64,000 nucleotides of DNA from Emticicia oligotrophica DSM 17448 (GCF_000263195.1 NC_018748.1:3038001-3102000), one strand, 5' to 3'. Counted from the first letter of the stretch, positions 15,696 through 25,193 are shown. Notes: a model not told the origin generated them from the sequence alone. Translations and numbers: made by a program.

Positions 15696-16658
15696 ATGTT
15701 GAGTCGTGTCGCCAATTCCATTTATTGGATTAATCGTTACATTGAGCGTGCCGAAAACTACGCACGTTTTGTAAGTGTAAACCTTAATTTAACTCTCGAT
15801 GCCCCCGGAATTCTGACTGCTCAGTGGGAGCCACTTCTTATTGCTACGGCTGATAACTATGGTTTTTTTGAACATTACGATTTTGCGGACCGCGATACAG
15901 TAATTGATTACATGACTTTTGATAAGCGGAATCCCAATTCGATTTATAGTTGTTTGGCCAATGCCCGTGAAAATGCTCGAACGATCCGTGAAAGCATAAC
16001 AAAGGAGATGTGGGAACACATTAATACTTTCTATCTAAAGATTTTAGAAACACAATCGACTAAGAACTGGGAGGTTGAGCAACTATTACAGTTTTTTGAA
16101 GAAATTAAGGAGGGTTGCCAGTTGTTCTTTGGAATCATTGATTCTACCGTAACCCGTAATGAAGGTTTTCACTTTGGTCGGTTAGGTCGGCTTCTTGAAC
16201 GTGCCGATAAAACTACTCGCTTTTTAGATGTTCGGTATTTTACTTTATTGCCAGATGACCAACTGATGGGTTCGCCACAAGAATTATTGATTTGGACATC
16301 CGTACTGAAATCGGTGAGTGCATTCAATATGTATCGTCAGCAGCACCGTGTTATCAACCCATCACATATTGTAGAATTCTTGATTCTTGATAAAAGTTTT
16401 CCTCGTTCGGTTGCTTATTGTATGCGTCAGGCAGAGCTATCATTGTACCAAATTTCGGGTAGAGATATCAATACAGGATATTCAAATTCTGCTGAAAAAG
16501 AGCTAACTCGCTTGAGACACGAAATTGAGTTTACAGAGGTAAGAGACATCTTAAAGAAAGGCCTACACCCATACTTAGACGAGTTTCAAATAAAAAACAA
16601 TACTGCTGCTAACAAAATATTCGATACATATTTTGATTTGAAACCAGTTGAGGTTTGA
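15696..16658 (+). CDS. Alpha-E domain protein (DUF403)
   Basis: A 320-residue all-helical protein of the alpha-E family. The signature N-terminus SRVANSIYWINRYIERAENYAR and the later FHFGRLGRLLERADKTTRFLDVRY are characteristic. Alpha-E proteins are widely encoded with circularly permuted ATP-grasp enzymes, transglutaminases and Anbu proteasome homologues, and are thought to take part in peptide tag or peptide-ligase chemistry, though the exact reaction is not established. Here Anbu and a transglutaminase-like gene follow on the same strand; the ATP-grasp partner is absent. It is the first gene after a good promoter. Confidence 0.9.
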   Translation: MLSRVANSIYWINRYIERAENYARFVSVNLNLTLDAPGILTAQWEPLLIATADNYGFFEHYDFADRDTVIDYMTFDKRNPNSIYSCLANARENARTIRESITKEMWEHINTFYLKILETQSTKNWEVEQLLQFFEEIKEGCQLFFGIIDSTVTRNEGFHFGRLGRLLERADKTTRFLDVRYFTLLPDDQLMGSPQELLIWTSVLKSVSAFNMYRQQHRVINPSHIVEFLILDKSFPRSVAYCMRQAELSLYQISGRDINTGYSNSAEKELTRLRHEIEFTEVRDILKKGLHPYLDEFQIKNNTAANKIFDTYFDLKPVEV

Positions 16659-16740
16659 TATGAATCTAAATTTTTGAATCTATCATGTTTTTAGTTGTAT
16701 TTGGTTTAGTGCAATTTTTTTAGTTAAAATATACTCAAAA

Positions 16741-17472
16741 ATGACATTTTGTCTAGGCGTTAAAGTAGCCAAGGGGATTGTGGCTATTGCCGATACTCGC
16801 ATCACTTCGGGAAGTGAGGTATCAAGCAATAAAAAGGTTTTTGTACATCAATCACAGCACCATTCACTATTTATCATGACTGCTGGCTTACGTTCAGTAC
16901 GTGATAAAGCTATTACTTATTTCAAAGAAGTTTTAGAAGAGCAAGATACGAAATTCGATAAACTCTATAAAGCTGTAAACGCTTTTGGAGAAATGGTGAA
17001 GCGGGTGGCAAATGAAGATAAAGCTTCTTTACGAGAAGCGGGGCTTTCGTTTAATTTATCAGCAGTTATCGGAGGACAACTCGAAAAAGATGAAGAACAT
17101 AAATTATATATGCTTTATCCTGAGGGGAATTGGATTGAAGTAACTGAGGGTTCTCCATTTATTATTATCGGACAACCAAACTACGGTAAACCTATTTTAT
17201 ATAGAAATTTGAAATATGATACTCCTCTTCAAGATGTTTTGAAATTAGGTTTTTTAGCTTTTGATTCAACCCGTGTCAGTGCCAATGATGTTGATTTTCC
17301 GATTGATGTAATTTTATGCGAAAAAGATAGCTTTAAGATTACGGAGCAACGCTATGAAAAATCAGATTTAGAGCAAATATCGTATCAATGGAATGCCCTA
17401 TTAAATGCTTCTGTACAAAAACTACCAACTGATTGGATGGAACCAATTTTCGCTAAATCGCTTGAAGATTAA
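16741..17472 (+). CDS. Anbu, proteasome/HslV-type beta-subunit homologue
   Basis: A 243-residue member of the Ntn-hydrolase proteasome superfamily. It starts MTFCLGVKVAKGIVAIADTR, so removal of Met exposes Thr2 as the N-terminal nucleophile. The ADTR aspartate (Asp18) and the Lys31/Lys32 pair sit where the catalytic Asp17 and Lys33 of HslV/20S subunits lie. Length and sequence fit the Anbu (ancestral beta subunit) clade rather than HslV, and there is no HslU gene nearby. Anbu forms ring or helical oligomers; its natural substrate is unclear. It lies between the alpha-E and transglutaminase genes, the classic Anbu neighbourhood, and is probably cytoplasmic. Confidence 0.88.
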   Translation: MTFCLGVKVAKGIVAIADTRITSGSEVSSNKKVFVHQSQHHSLFIMTAGLRSVRDKAITYFKEVLEEQDTKFDKLYKAVNAFGEMVKRVANEDKASLREAGLSFNLSAVIGGQLEKDEEHKLYMLYPEGNWIEVTEGSPFIIIGQPNYGKPILYRNLKYDTPLQDVLKLGFLAFDSTRVSANDVDFPIDVILCEKDSFKITEQRYEKSDLEQISYQWNALLNASVQKLPTDWMEPIFAKSLED

Positions 17473-17487
17473 TATGGATTCGATTCT

Positions 17488-17523
17488 ACTGATGGCACGA
17501 TTTTTAAAAATCGTGCCATCAGT
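17488..17523. repeat. Perfect 36-bp palindrome between anbu and the transglutaminase gene
   Basis: ACTGATGGCACGATTTTT is followed immediately by its exact reverse complement, leaving no loop. It lies inside an apparent operon, so it may partly terminate transcription, alter the Anbu/transglutaminase ratio, or be a dispersed repeat. Confidence 0.7.
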
Positions 17524-17555
17524 ATTTAAAGCAAAATATAATAAATCAAATAACC

Positions 17556-18401
17556 ATGATTCTAAGGGTTGAACATACACTTCATTATAGCTATACAGCA
17601 GCGGTATTGCTTACTCCACACCTTGTTTATATGAGTCCGCGAATCTCAATAAATCAACAGTTATTAGCTTATTCGCTTGAAATTTTGCCAACACCGAGTC
17701 TTTATTTTCATAATCTTGATGCAGAAGGTAATACCCAATCAATGGCCTTTTTTAATCAAAATACCGAAAGTTTGAGCTTTAAATTAAATTTTCAGATTAA
17801 CTCCGAACCATATAATCCATTTCAATTCATCTATTTTCCATTCGAAGCAGAAAAAATTCCATTTAAATATTCAGCGACAGAACTAAACTTGCTACAAGCA
17901 TATTTTAAGCAAGAAGGTGTAACAACCCTAATTCATCAATTTTCTCGACAGATAGCTTCAGAAGCATATTGGGAAACTACTAGTTTTCTGATGATGCTTG
18001 CTAGATATATTCAAGAAAACTTTAATTATGAAATAAGAGAACAAGGAGAGGCCAACCCACCAGAAAAGACACTTATTTCTCGGAAAGGCTCTTGTAGAGA
18101 TTACGCCGTTTTGATGATAGCTACTTGTAGAGCTATTGGGCTAGCTGCACGTTTTGTAAGTGGTTATTGCTTTGGCAATGAATTACAAGCACACGAACTT
18201 CATGCCTGGGTAGAAGTATATTTACCAGGGGCAGGATGGAGAGGATTCGACCCAACCGAGGGGAAAATGGTTGATGGATATTATATTGCATTGGCCGCTT
18301 CAGCAGATGCCGAGTTAATAAATCCAGTAAAAGGTAGTTTTAGAGGTAATGCACTTTCAAAACTTAATACCTACGTTAACATTTATGAGGAATTTACTTG
18401 A
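17556..18401 (+). CDS. Transglutaminase-like cysteine peptidase (Anbu-associated)
   Basis: A 281-residue protein with the bacterial transglutaminase N-terminal beta domain (about 1-90; RVEHTLHYSYTAAVLLTPH) followed by a transglutaminase core. The Cys-His-Asp triad is intact: Cys180 in GSCRDYAVLM, His216 in ELHAWVEVYL and Asp232 in GFDPTEG. Members of this group are encoded with alpha-E, ATP-grasp and Anbu proteins and are thought to be peptidases or amidases acting on a peptide made or handled by the cluster. No signal peptide is visible. It follows anbu by 83 bp, separated by the 36-bp palindrome. Confidence 0.9.
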   Translation: MILRVEHTLHYSYTAAVLLTPHLVYMSPRISINQQLLAYSLEILPTPSLYFHNLDAEGNTQSMAFFNQNTESLSFKLNFQINSEPYNPFQFIYFPFEAEKIPFKYSATELNLLQAYFKQEGVTTLIHQFSRQIASEAYWETTSFLMMLARYIQENFNYEIREQGEANPPEKTLISRKGSCRDYAVLMIATCRAIGLAARFVSGYCFGNELQAHELHAWVEVYLPGAGWRGFDPTEGKMVDGYYIALAASADAELINPVKGSFRGNALSKLNTYVNIYEEFT

Positions 18402-18464
18402 TTTAAAAATGTGATTTGAAGTGGGCAATTCTAATACAAGCGTAGATTTTTAGAAAAAAATGCT

Positions 18465-18472
18465 TACTTTCG
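18465..18472 (+). promoter_or_regulatory. Possible -7 box (TACTTTCG)
   Basis: TACTTTCG is one base away from TAnnTTTG and lies 153 bp upstream of the transporter gene, implying a long leader. Nothing else obvious is seen in the 224-bp gap. Confidence 0.25.
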
Positions 18473-18625
18473 CAGCGTTTGTGCGATTTATTTATATCAA
18501 AAGAGTTTTTCTTTTACCAGTAAAATATCTTGAAAGGCTCTAATAGATAGTATCATCGTAAACATAACTAATAAAATATAACCTAAACTTACATTTCATT
18601 TACTAAAAACCTTAATCTTCTGGTT

Positions 18626-19882
18626 ATGAGCATTAAAAATAGGCTGATTGTTATGAATTTTCTCCAATTTTTTATTTGGGCTTGCTGGCTCATTACAATT
18701 GGAGCTTATTGGTTTCAAAATAAAGGTTGGTCAGGAGCTGAGTTTGGTGCAATTTTTTCAACAATGGGAATTGCTTCGTTGTTCATGCCTACACTTGCGG
18801 GAATTGTTGCCGATAAATATATCAATGCTGAAAAGCTTTATGCAATTTTACATTTGCTAGGGGCTTTAGTCTTGATTTATATTCCACAAGTAAATAATCC
18901 TGATGAGTTCTTTTGGGCAATTTTACTTTGCGTGATTTTCTACATGCCCACATTGGCACTTTCGAATTCGATTGCGTATACAATTCTGAAGAACAATAAC
19001 ACTACTGACCTAGTAAATGATTTTCCTCCAATTCGCGTATGGGGTACGGTAGGTTTTGTGGTGGCACTTTGGGTGATTAGCCTTACCCATAATGAAACTT
19101 CGGCAAATCAATTTTACATAGCGGCAGCTTCGGCGATTGTGTTGGCAATTTATTCATTTACATTACCAAAGTGCCCTCCATTGGCTGCCACTACTGATAA
19201 TAAAACCTTTGCTGAATTATTAGGTTTAGATGCATTCAAACTTTTCAAAGACTCAAAAATCGCTATTTTCTTCATTTTTGCGATGTTTTTGGGAGCTTCT
19301 TTGCAGTTGACAAATGCTTATGGCGATACTTTTCTACACGACTTTGCTGGATTAGATGCCTACAAAGATTCAATTGCGGTGAAGTACCCTGCAATTATTA
19401 TGTCGATTTCTCAGATTTCTGAAACTTTATTTATCTTGGCTATTCCGTTTTTCTTGAAGCGTTTTGGAATCAAGCAAGTAATGCTTATCAGTATGATAGC
19501 TTGGGTATTGCGTTTTGGATTATTTGCTTATGGAAATCCTAGTGATGGACTTTGGATGATTATTCTTTCGTGCATTGTTTACGGAATGGCTTTTGACTTC
19601 TTTAATATTTCTGGTTCTTTGTTTATTGAAACATATACTGACCCTAAAATTAGAGCTTCGGCACAAGGTTTATTTATGATGATGGTAAACGGATTTGGTG
19701 CTGTTTTTGGAAGTTTGATTAGTGGATATATTATTCAGCAATACTTCACTTTGCCTGACGGCACTAAAACTTGGAATGGCATTTGGCTAACGTTTGCTAT
19801 TTATTCATTGGTGGTAGCTATTCTTTTTGCCATTTTATTTAAGCACAAGCATGAAGAAGGTGTAGAAGTGAAAGGACATTAA
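18626..19882 (+). CDS. NupG-family nucleoside:proton symporter (MFS)
   Basis: A 418-residue protein with about 12 membrane spans. The N-terminus (NRLIVMNFLQFFIWACWLITIGAYW) and the block FPPIRVWGTVGFVVALW are typical of the nucleoside:H+ symporter family (NupG/XapB). Later elements, such as FFNISGSLFIETYT and SAQGLFMMMVNGFGA, also fit that family. It imports nucleosides across the inner membrane with protons. It is a single gene, converging on the M16 peptidase across a strong inverted repeat. Substrate range cannot be read from the sequence. Confidence 0.9.
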   Translation: MSIKNRLIVMNFLQFFIWACWLITIGAYWFQNKGWSGAEFGAIFSTMGIASLFMPTLAGIVADKYINAEKLYAILHLLGALVLIYIPQVNNPDEFFWAILLCVIFYMPTLALSNSIAYTILKNNNTTDLVNDFPPIRVWGTVGFVVALWVISLTHNETSANQFYIAAASAIVLAIYSFTLPKCPPLAATTDNKTFAELLGLDAFKLFKDSKIAIFFIFAMFLGASLQLTNAYGDTFLHDFAGLDAYKDSIAVKYPAIIMSISQISETLFILAIPFFLKRFGIKQVMLISMIAWVLRFGLFAYGNPSDGLWMIILSCIVYGMAFDFFNISGSLFIETYTDPKIRASAQGLFMMMVNGFGAVFGSLISGYIIQQYFTLPDGTKTWNGIWLTFAIYSLVVAILFAILFKHKHEEGVEVKGH

Positions 19883-19891
19883 AATGATTGA

Positions 19892-19936
19892 TGATTTACG
19901 AATGACGAATACAATTTTCACGTCATTCGTAAATCA
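19892..19936. terminator. Bidirectional hairpin between convergent genes
   Basis: TGATTTACGAATGACG (19892-19907) pairs perfectly with CGTCATTCGTAAATCA (19921-19936) around a 13-nt loop. It sits between two convergent stop codons and can serve both. The wording resembles a dispersed repeat. Confidence 0.65.
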
Positions 19937-19949
19937 TATCATAGAAGTA

Positions 19950-21188
19950 TTAGTTTTCTGCTCGGTAGTACATTGTTGAGCAATTTTCTTTTTGTAAAAT
20001 CTTTTTAGCCATTGTTTGTAAACTTTCTGGACTAACTTGGGCTATTTTCTGGGCATCATCATTGCACCATTCAGGGTTACCAGCGTTAGCGGCAAATGCA
20101 AGATTCATCGCACGATTTAATAATTCTACTTCTGCAAATGCCAACGTTGATTCCGCTTGGTTCTTAACTTTTTGCAATTCATTTTCTGGTAGAATTTCAT
20201 CTCTAAGCTCAGCTACTATTTCTTCAATTGCGGCATCTGCTTCTTCTAAACTTACACCTTCATTCAAATTACCATGAATCATAAATAAGCCAGGGTCGAG
20301 CGAAGCGGTCACATAGCTTGAAATATTATTGAAAAGCTGTTTATCTTTCACCAATTTGGTGTATAATCTTGATGATTTCCCACGTCCAAGAATATCGCTG
20401 ATGAGGTCAGTATCGTAGAAGCCTTCATCAAAGCGTCCTTGCATATTATATGCTTTATAAATTGCATTTAGTGGTACTTTTGCCGAAGTTTCTAAAAACT
20501 TTGGAGCAATTTGAGGGGCTTCTTGTGGAAGATTACGAACATATTTTTCTCCTGCTGGTATTGGCTCAAACCACTTTTGGCAAAGAGCTTTTACTTGCTG
20601 TAAAGTTACATCGCCTGCTACTACTAAAACCGCATTATTGGGTAGATAATATTTATAGAAGAAGTGTTTTACGTCTTCCATTGTGGCCTCTTCGATGTGG
20701 CTAATTTCTTTACCAATCGTAGCCCAACGATAAGGGTGTTTTTCGTAAACTAGTGGGCGTAATTTCAGCCATACATCACCATAAGGTTGATTGAGATAGC
20801 GTTGCTTAAACTCTTCTATCACAACTTTTCGTTGAACTTCTAATACTTTTGGGTCGAACGAAAGACTCAACATACGGTCTGATTCAAGCCAAAAAGCAGT
20901 TTCAATATTCTGGGCAGGAAGGGTAATGTAATAATTGGTAATATCGGGAGAAGTAAAGGCGTTATTTTCACCGCCAACTCTCTGAAGAGGCTCGTCGTAA
21001 GATGGAATATTTTTCGAACCACCAAACATTAAATGCTCAAATAAGTGAGCAAACCCTGTTTTATTTTCGTCCTCATCACGTGACCCAACATTATATAAAA
21101 TATTAAATGCCGCCATTGGCGTTGTATGGTCTTCGTGAACATATACTTCTAATCCGTTCGCTAAGGTAAAATGCTCGTAATTTATCAT
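19950..21188 (-). CDS. M16 family zinc metallopeptidase
   Basis: A 412-residue M16 (pitrilysin/processing-peptidase) protein. The inverted zinc motif HLFEH is at residues 48-52, followed by the third-ligand glutamate region VVIEEFKQRY at about 123-131. The C-terminal inactive-like half is shorter than in dimeric M16A enzymes, so it belongs to the M16B group. The longest frame reaches an ATG at 21242, but MINYEHFTLANGL at 21188 matches the family start, and a -7 box at 21259-21266 gives a leader of about 60 nt. No signal peptide is seen with this start, so it is probably cytoplasmic. Physiological substrates are unknown. Confidence 0.92.
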   Translation of the reverse strand: MINYEHFTLANGLEVYVHEDHTTPMAAFNILYNVGSRDEDENKTGFAHLFEHLMFGGSKNIPSYDEPLQRVGGENNAFTSPDITNYYITLPAQNIETAFWLESDRMLSLSFDPKVLEVQRKVVIEEFKQRYLNQPYGDVWLKLRPLVYEKHPYRWATIGKEISHIEEATMEDVKHFFYKYYLPNNAVLVVAGDVTLQQVKALCQKWFEPIPAGEKYVRNLPQEAPQIAPKFLETSAKVPLNAIYKAYNMQGRFDEGFYDTDLISDILGRGKSSRLYTKLVKDKQLFNNISSYVTASLDPGLFMIHGNLNEGVSLEEADAAIEEIVAELRDEILPENELQKVKNQAESTLAFAEVELLNRAMNLAFAANAGNPEWCNDDAQKIAQVSPESLQTMAKKILQKENCSTMYYRAEN

Positions 21189-21258
21189 TTCTAATTCACT
21201 GTTTTCTAAGCTGTTCTTCCTCAAATTAAGGAGAATCATCAATTTATAACAAGAATTA

Positions 21259-21266
21259 CAAATGTA
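21259..21266 (-). promoter_or_regulatory. Bacteroidota -7 box for the M16 peptidase
   Basis: On the minus strand this reads TACATTTG, an exact TAnnTTTG match, 70 bp upstream of the chosen ATG. It falls in the 39-bp gap after the CHAT gene. Confidence 0.45.
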
Positions 21267-21281
21267 AGGTTTCTGAATAAT

Positions 21282-24047
21282 TTACTTTAGAAAAAAACGA
21301 ATTATTCTTTGACGAAGGCTCCATGCAAGAATCACAAGAATTGCTCCAATACTTAGTATAAGATAAAGATTTAGATTTGATGGTAAATCAATTGGGTTTG
21401 ATTGACCAATGAGTATAAAGTTTGACCAATAGAAAGGGTGGTCTGAGTAAGTACGAATCAGGTCTATTTTTGAATATCTGATTGCTTCATCTGTGGCAAG
21501 GCCTTTTTGAAGATAATAGTAAAAATGCTGAGAGAGCAAAGACATACTTTCATCGTGTGCATTCCAAATAGTTGTAATAACAGATGGGCAGCCTGCAAAT
21601 TGAAAAGCTCTTGCTAAACTAATAATTCCTTCACCTTTTCGAATTTTTCCCTTACCTGTTTCACAAGCACTTAATACTACCAATTGAGTTTTATGTAAAG
21701 AAAGATTATAAAGTTCTGGTGTATAGAGACGAAAATCTTTGCCATCAGGAAAAAGGGCAATAAATGATTTGGATGGGTCTTGGTCATCTACTTGAGCGTG
21801 CGTAGCGAAATGGATGATGCCTTTATCTTGATAACTTTCTTGAAAATTTATTTTAGTTGCTTGCTTATCCTGTAGAATCTGACCGTTTATGCCCGTAATC
21901 TCATTGGCTGAAGCAGGTAATGCTTTAAAGCCTTGGTCACGGAAACGTCCTGCTTCTGCTCCATTACTGAAAGGAGCATAGGCAATGATTTCTGCATTTT
22001 GCTTTGAAAGAAATGAATCAAAGTGAAGTGAAGCAGAATTGGCATAGGAAAAAGTATATTTATAGACTAAATAATCGGCTTTTGCTTTCGGCTCTAATAC
22101 CTCAAACGGTAAGTAGCCAATTATCTCATGACGAGAGACAATTATTTTATGGACGTCTTTTAGCGTTTTTTCAATAGGTTTTATCAAATATTGGTGAGCC
22201 CTTTGAGCCATGAAATGGCCTTTGTAAGCATCAATACCGGGTGGAGTATTAATATTCTGATAGGTTAGTGCGAGCGTTTTTTTGATGTTTTGAACATTGT
22301 TTGCTTTAATCAACTGAAAGCTTTTATTATTTAAGGCAATATAATAAAGTGCATGGTCGCCAAGGAAATAACTGATAAACGCTGTATTATTCCCTAGTTT
22401 TTTTTGAACGTCCTGAACACTTATTTTTTTGTTTTCATACTTAAGTTGGTAGTATTCTTTTGAAGAGGATTCAATTTTATTAATCAAATGATTGAGTTTG
22501 ATTTTAGCATCTGATAAATCCGCTAAAGTTTTTTCATTACCAGAATCAAGAAGTTTTACTTGTAGTTTGACTATTTTTTGTCTTAATCTTGCTTCCTCTG
22601 CTAGTAGATTTGTATCAAGGTTTTTAGGACGGATAGAATTCTCTTTCACAACATCACCTAAGGTAGCCGCTTTACTTGCTTCAATGACATCAAAAAAAGC
22701 ATTTGACCACCTCGTATCTTGTGTTTTTATCCAAAGTTGATAAATATTTTCAAGGGCTTTTTCGTAAACAGGGTATACCTTTTCGCTATAAAATAGCTTT
22801 GATTCGGGCATATCAAAAGTCTGACGGAGTCTTGAAATAAAAGAAATGGTTTGTAAATAAGTTTCAGCCGAAAGTTTCGGTGAGGTGGTGGCAAGTAAAT
22901 CAGCTTTTTGCGTGAGAGCTACAAAATATTCTTGCGGAGCAATGATTCGCTCGAAAGAAAAAGTTGATTTTTGGTGAGTAGTATCTGCGGCTTTGAGGGC
23001 TTTTTCGCAGTGGATGAGTGCTTCTCCAGTAAGACCTTTTTGCTTATAGACTTCACTCAAACCATTTTCAATTCGTGCGACTTGAACACCTTTTTGGTGT
23101 TTGAAATTCTTAATAAATATCTCTAGGGCTTGTTGATATTTTTTTTCGGCCGATTCAACATTATTCATTGAGAGCAATGCTTCTGCTCTTTGGGTTAGAA
23201 TATTTACCCATTGTCGTGGTTGAGTTTCCTTTGATTTTCGATAATATACTTCTGAATCATTAAGGGCTTTAAGAGCATCACTTGGTTTTTTCATTTGTTG
23301 ATAACACCGAGCTATGGCTAAATAAATGGCCGATGTCTTATCGTCACTTTCAGTTAGTGGAAGGGCTTCTTGTAGTAGCTTTAGAGCATTTGCGTAATCT
23401 TTCTTTTCACGATAATATTTAGCCATATTACTCAACACCGCATACATATTAAGTGTAATGTGCTTTTGTTGGCCAATTTGTTTAGCTTGTTGAAAGTAGT
23501 TAAATGCTTGCTCGGAGTCTCCTAAGTCATCGACTAATCGACCATAGTTACTCAGAAATGTGATAACAAAAGCGGGCATTTGGTTTTCTATCCATTTCTT
23601 TTTTAGAAGGAAATCATAACCAATTTTGAAATGTTTTTCGGCTAAATTGAGCTTGTTGGGTATTCTTCTGTAGTATTCTGCCAACTCGGCATTAAGTTGA
23701 AAAAATAAAGTGTCGCGACTAACCCCTGAAATATATTTCAGGTTACTCATCCCTTCTAATACGCTTTTAGCCGCATTTTCATAATCATCTTTTGTAACAT
23801 AAAAATCTACCGCTTCAAACAAAAAACATTGAATATAATACGGATATTTTTTATCGTTAAAAAGTCTTTTTTCTTGATTTTTATAAATCAAACGAGCTTT
23901 ATCTAATGAAATCTGTTGGTTTTGTAGTTTGGTATAGACATCATCTCGCATACTATTGATTCGAGCAATAATGGGCTCATCCTGTGCAGAAGCGTTTAGC
24001 CCAATTATCACAGTCAATAGTAAAACGAGTAAGGGTTTGTTTATCAT
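21282..24047 (-). CDS. Exported TPR-CHAT (caspase-like) protein with a C-terminal membrane anchor
   Basis: A 921-residue protein. A signal peptide (KPLLVLLLTVIIGLNASAQ) is followed by about 400 residues of tetratricopeptide-like helices (for example YREKKDYANALKLLQEALPL). A coiled-coil segment (about 480-545) leads to a CHAT domain from about 560 to 880, with the caspase-like dyad His750 (HFATHA) and Cys795 (LSACETG). One membrane span (about 891-909) precedes a basic tail. By topology rules the TPR and CHAT parts lie in the periplasm, anchored to the inner membrane. CHAT proteins are cysteine proteases related to caspases and separase; many have signalling or immune roles. It is the second gene after a secreted companion, and a sigma/anti-sigma pair lies divergently upstream. 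Confidence 0.88.
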   Translation of the reverse strand: MINKPLLVLLLTVIIGLNASAQDEPIIARINSMRDDVYTKLQNQQISLDKARLIYKNQEKRLFNDKKYPYYIQCFLFEAVDFYVTKDDYENAAKSVLEGMSNLKYISGVSRDTLFFQLNAELAEYYRRIPNKLNLAEKHFKIGYDFLLKKKWIENQMPAFVITFLSNYGRLVDDLGDSEQAFNYFQQAKQIGQQKHITLNMYAVLSNMAKYYREKKDYANALKLLQEALPLTESDDKTSAIYLAIARCYQQMKKPSDALKALNDSEVYYRKSKETQPRQWVNILTQRAEALLSMNNVESAEKKYQQALEIFIKNFKHQKGVQVARIENGLSEVYKQKGLTGEALIHCEKALKAADTTHQKSTFSFERIIAPQEYFVALTQKADLLATTSPKLSAETYLQTISFISRLRQTFDMPESKLFYSEKVYPVYEKALENIYQLWIKTQDTRWSNAFFDVIEASKAATLGDVVKENSIRPKNLDTNLLAEEARLRQKIVKLQVKLLDSGNEKTLADLSDAKIKLNHLINKIESSSKEYYQLKYENKKISVQDVQKKLGNNTAFISYFLGDHALYYIALNNKSFQLIKANNVQNIKKTLALTYQNINTPPGIDAYKGHFMAQRAHQYLIKPIEKTLKDVHKIIVSRHEIIGYLPFEVLEPKAKADYLVYKYTFSYANSASLHFDSFLSKQNAEIIAYAPFSNGAEAGRFRDQGFKALPASANEITGINGQILQDKQATKINFQESYQDKGIIHFATHAQVDDQDPSKSFIALFPDGKDFRLYTPELYNLSLHKTQLVVLSACETGKGKIRKGEGIISLARAFQFAGCPSVITTIWNAHDESMSLLSQHFYYYLQKGLATDEAIRYSKIDLIRTYSDHPFYWSNFILIGQSNPIDLPSNLNLYLILSIGAILVILAWSLRQRIIRFFLK

Positions 24048-24077
24048 GGTTAAATCAAAAAGGACTGTAAATCAGTG

Positions 24078-25193
24078 TTACTCTTCTGTTCCAGCAGTTG
24101 GTGGTGGGACACGTATTTCTGCAATTGAACGTAGTTTAGTGCCAGTTGGTAAATACAATATGAAAGGTGTGTTGGTGGTTAAAACATCACCATAATAGTT
24201 ATTCAAATAGTTTGATTTATTTTTTATCATTCCATTGGCATCGAAAAAGGTATTTATTGTACTCGTACTCGGCCGATGTGTGAAAACACGTAATCTATAT
24301 GAAGGTAAATTGACTGATTTCGGGAGGAAATAAATAATACCATAATTATTTGCTGGTTTATCAGTCGCTTTTGAGAATGATAGCATACCATTATTTATAA
24401 TGAACGCCTCTGATGTGCTAATGATATTATACTCTTCAAGGTTTCCAATACCCAAACCTACCCGTAAATTTACTGATGTATTATTTTTGATGACCCTATC
24501 GAAAATAATACTAAATGGATTGTATTTTTCAATGAAAATTTTATTTGTAAATCTATAAGCTTTCATACCCATGATACTACCTTCTTTGCGTTCAAAACTT
24601 CCGGCTTCTCTGACATAATATATCAAATTGGCATCATCCGACCTTACAGCAACATCTATTGGTTGATTATAAACATAAGAACTTGTCCACTGTGACTGTG
24701 TAATTAGGTTTAATAAATCTTGTGAAGATAAGTTTTGCATTGTTTGTGGAAGTGGTTGCTCAAAGGCAATTACTTCTTGGCTATCCAATACGATAGCATT
24801 TGGTGTGAGCCCAGTTAAAGAAGTAGTCACGTCACCGATGGCATTATCGGAAGCCTTGAAATCTCTTATTGCGTTGGCAGTATATGTATTGTTAGCTTCA
24901 CTTTTGAGCGTGAATGATTTTAAATTGGCTATTTTCACATCATTAAAAGCGAAAGCCTGATTTGTACAGGTAAGACAAATCCAAGAACTTCCATTATAAA
25001 CTCTTACTACACCGTAGGTTTTGTCAAAAACCATCATGCCAACTTGTGGATTTGAGAAATTCCTAATCTGTCCATTTGTCAAAACAGATAGCTTAAGATT
25101 TCCTGCCTCGCCAGGGAATAGTGTAATAGCTTGGCCATACACTTGGCAAGTTAAGACTAACAGCAGTATTATGGCCGATAAAATCTTTCTCAT
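24078..25193 (-). CDS. Secreted protein upstream of the CHAT gene
   Basis: A 371-residue protein with a clear signal peptide (ILSAIILLLVLTCQVYGQ). Residues about 45-75 (GMMVFDKTYGVVRVYNGSSW) match a short beta motif common in secreted Bacteroidota and tail-fibre-like proteins. The rest is beta-rich with no catalytic motif I recognise; residues CLTC are the only cysteine pair. It ends 30 bp before the CHAT gene on the same strand, so the two are almost certainly co-transcribed. It may be a substrate, ligand or scaffold of the periplasmic CHAT protein; this is inference. The C-terminus (RVPPPTAGTEE) shows no sorting domain. Confidence 0.7.
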   Translation of the reverse strand: MRKILSAIILLLVLTCQVYGQAITLFPGEAGNLKLSVLTNGQIRNFSNPQVGMMVFDKTYGVVRVYNGSSWICLTCTNQAFAFNDVKIANLKSFTLKSEANNTYTANAIRDFKASDNAIGDVTTSLTGLTPNAIVLDSQEVIAFEQPLPQTMQNLSSQDLLNLITQSQWTSSYVYNQPIDVAVRSDDANLIYYVREAGSFERKEGSIMGMKAYRFTNKIFIEKYNPFSIIFDRVIKNNTSVNLRVGLGIGNLEEYNIISTSEAFIINNGMLSFSKATDKPANNYGIIYFLPKSVNLPSYRLRVFTHRPSTSTINTFFDANGMIKNKSNYLNNYYGDVLTTNTPFILYLPTGTKLRSIAEIRVPPPTAGTEE

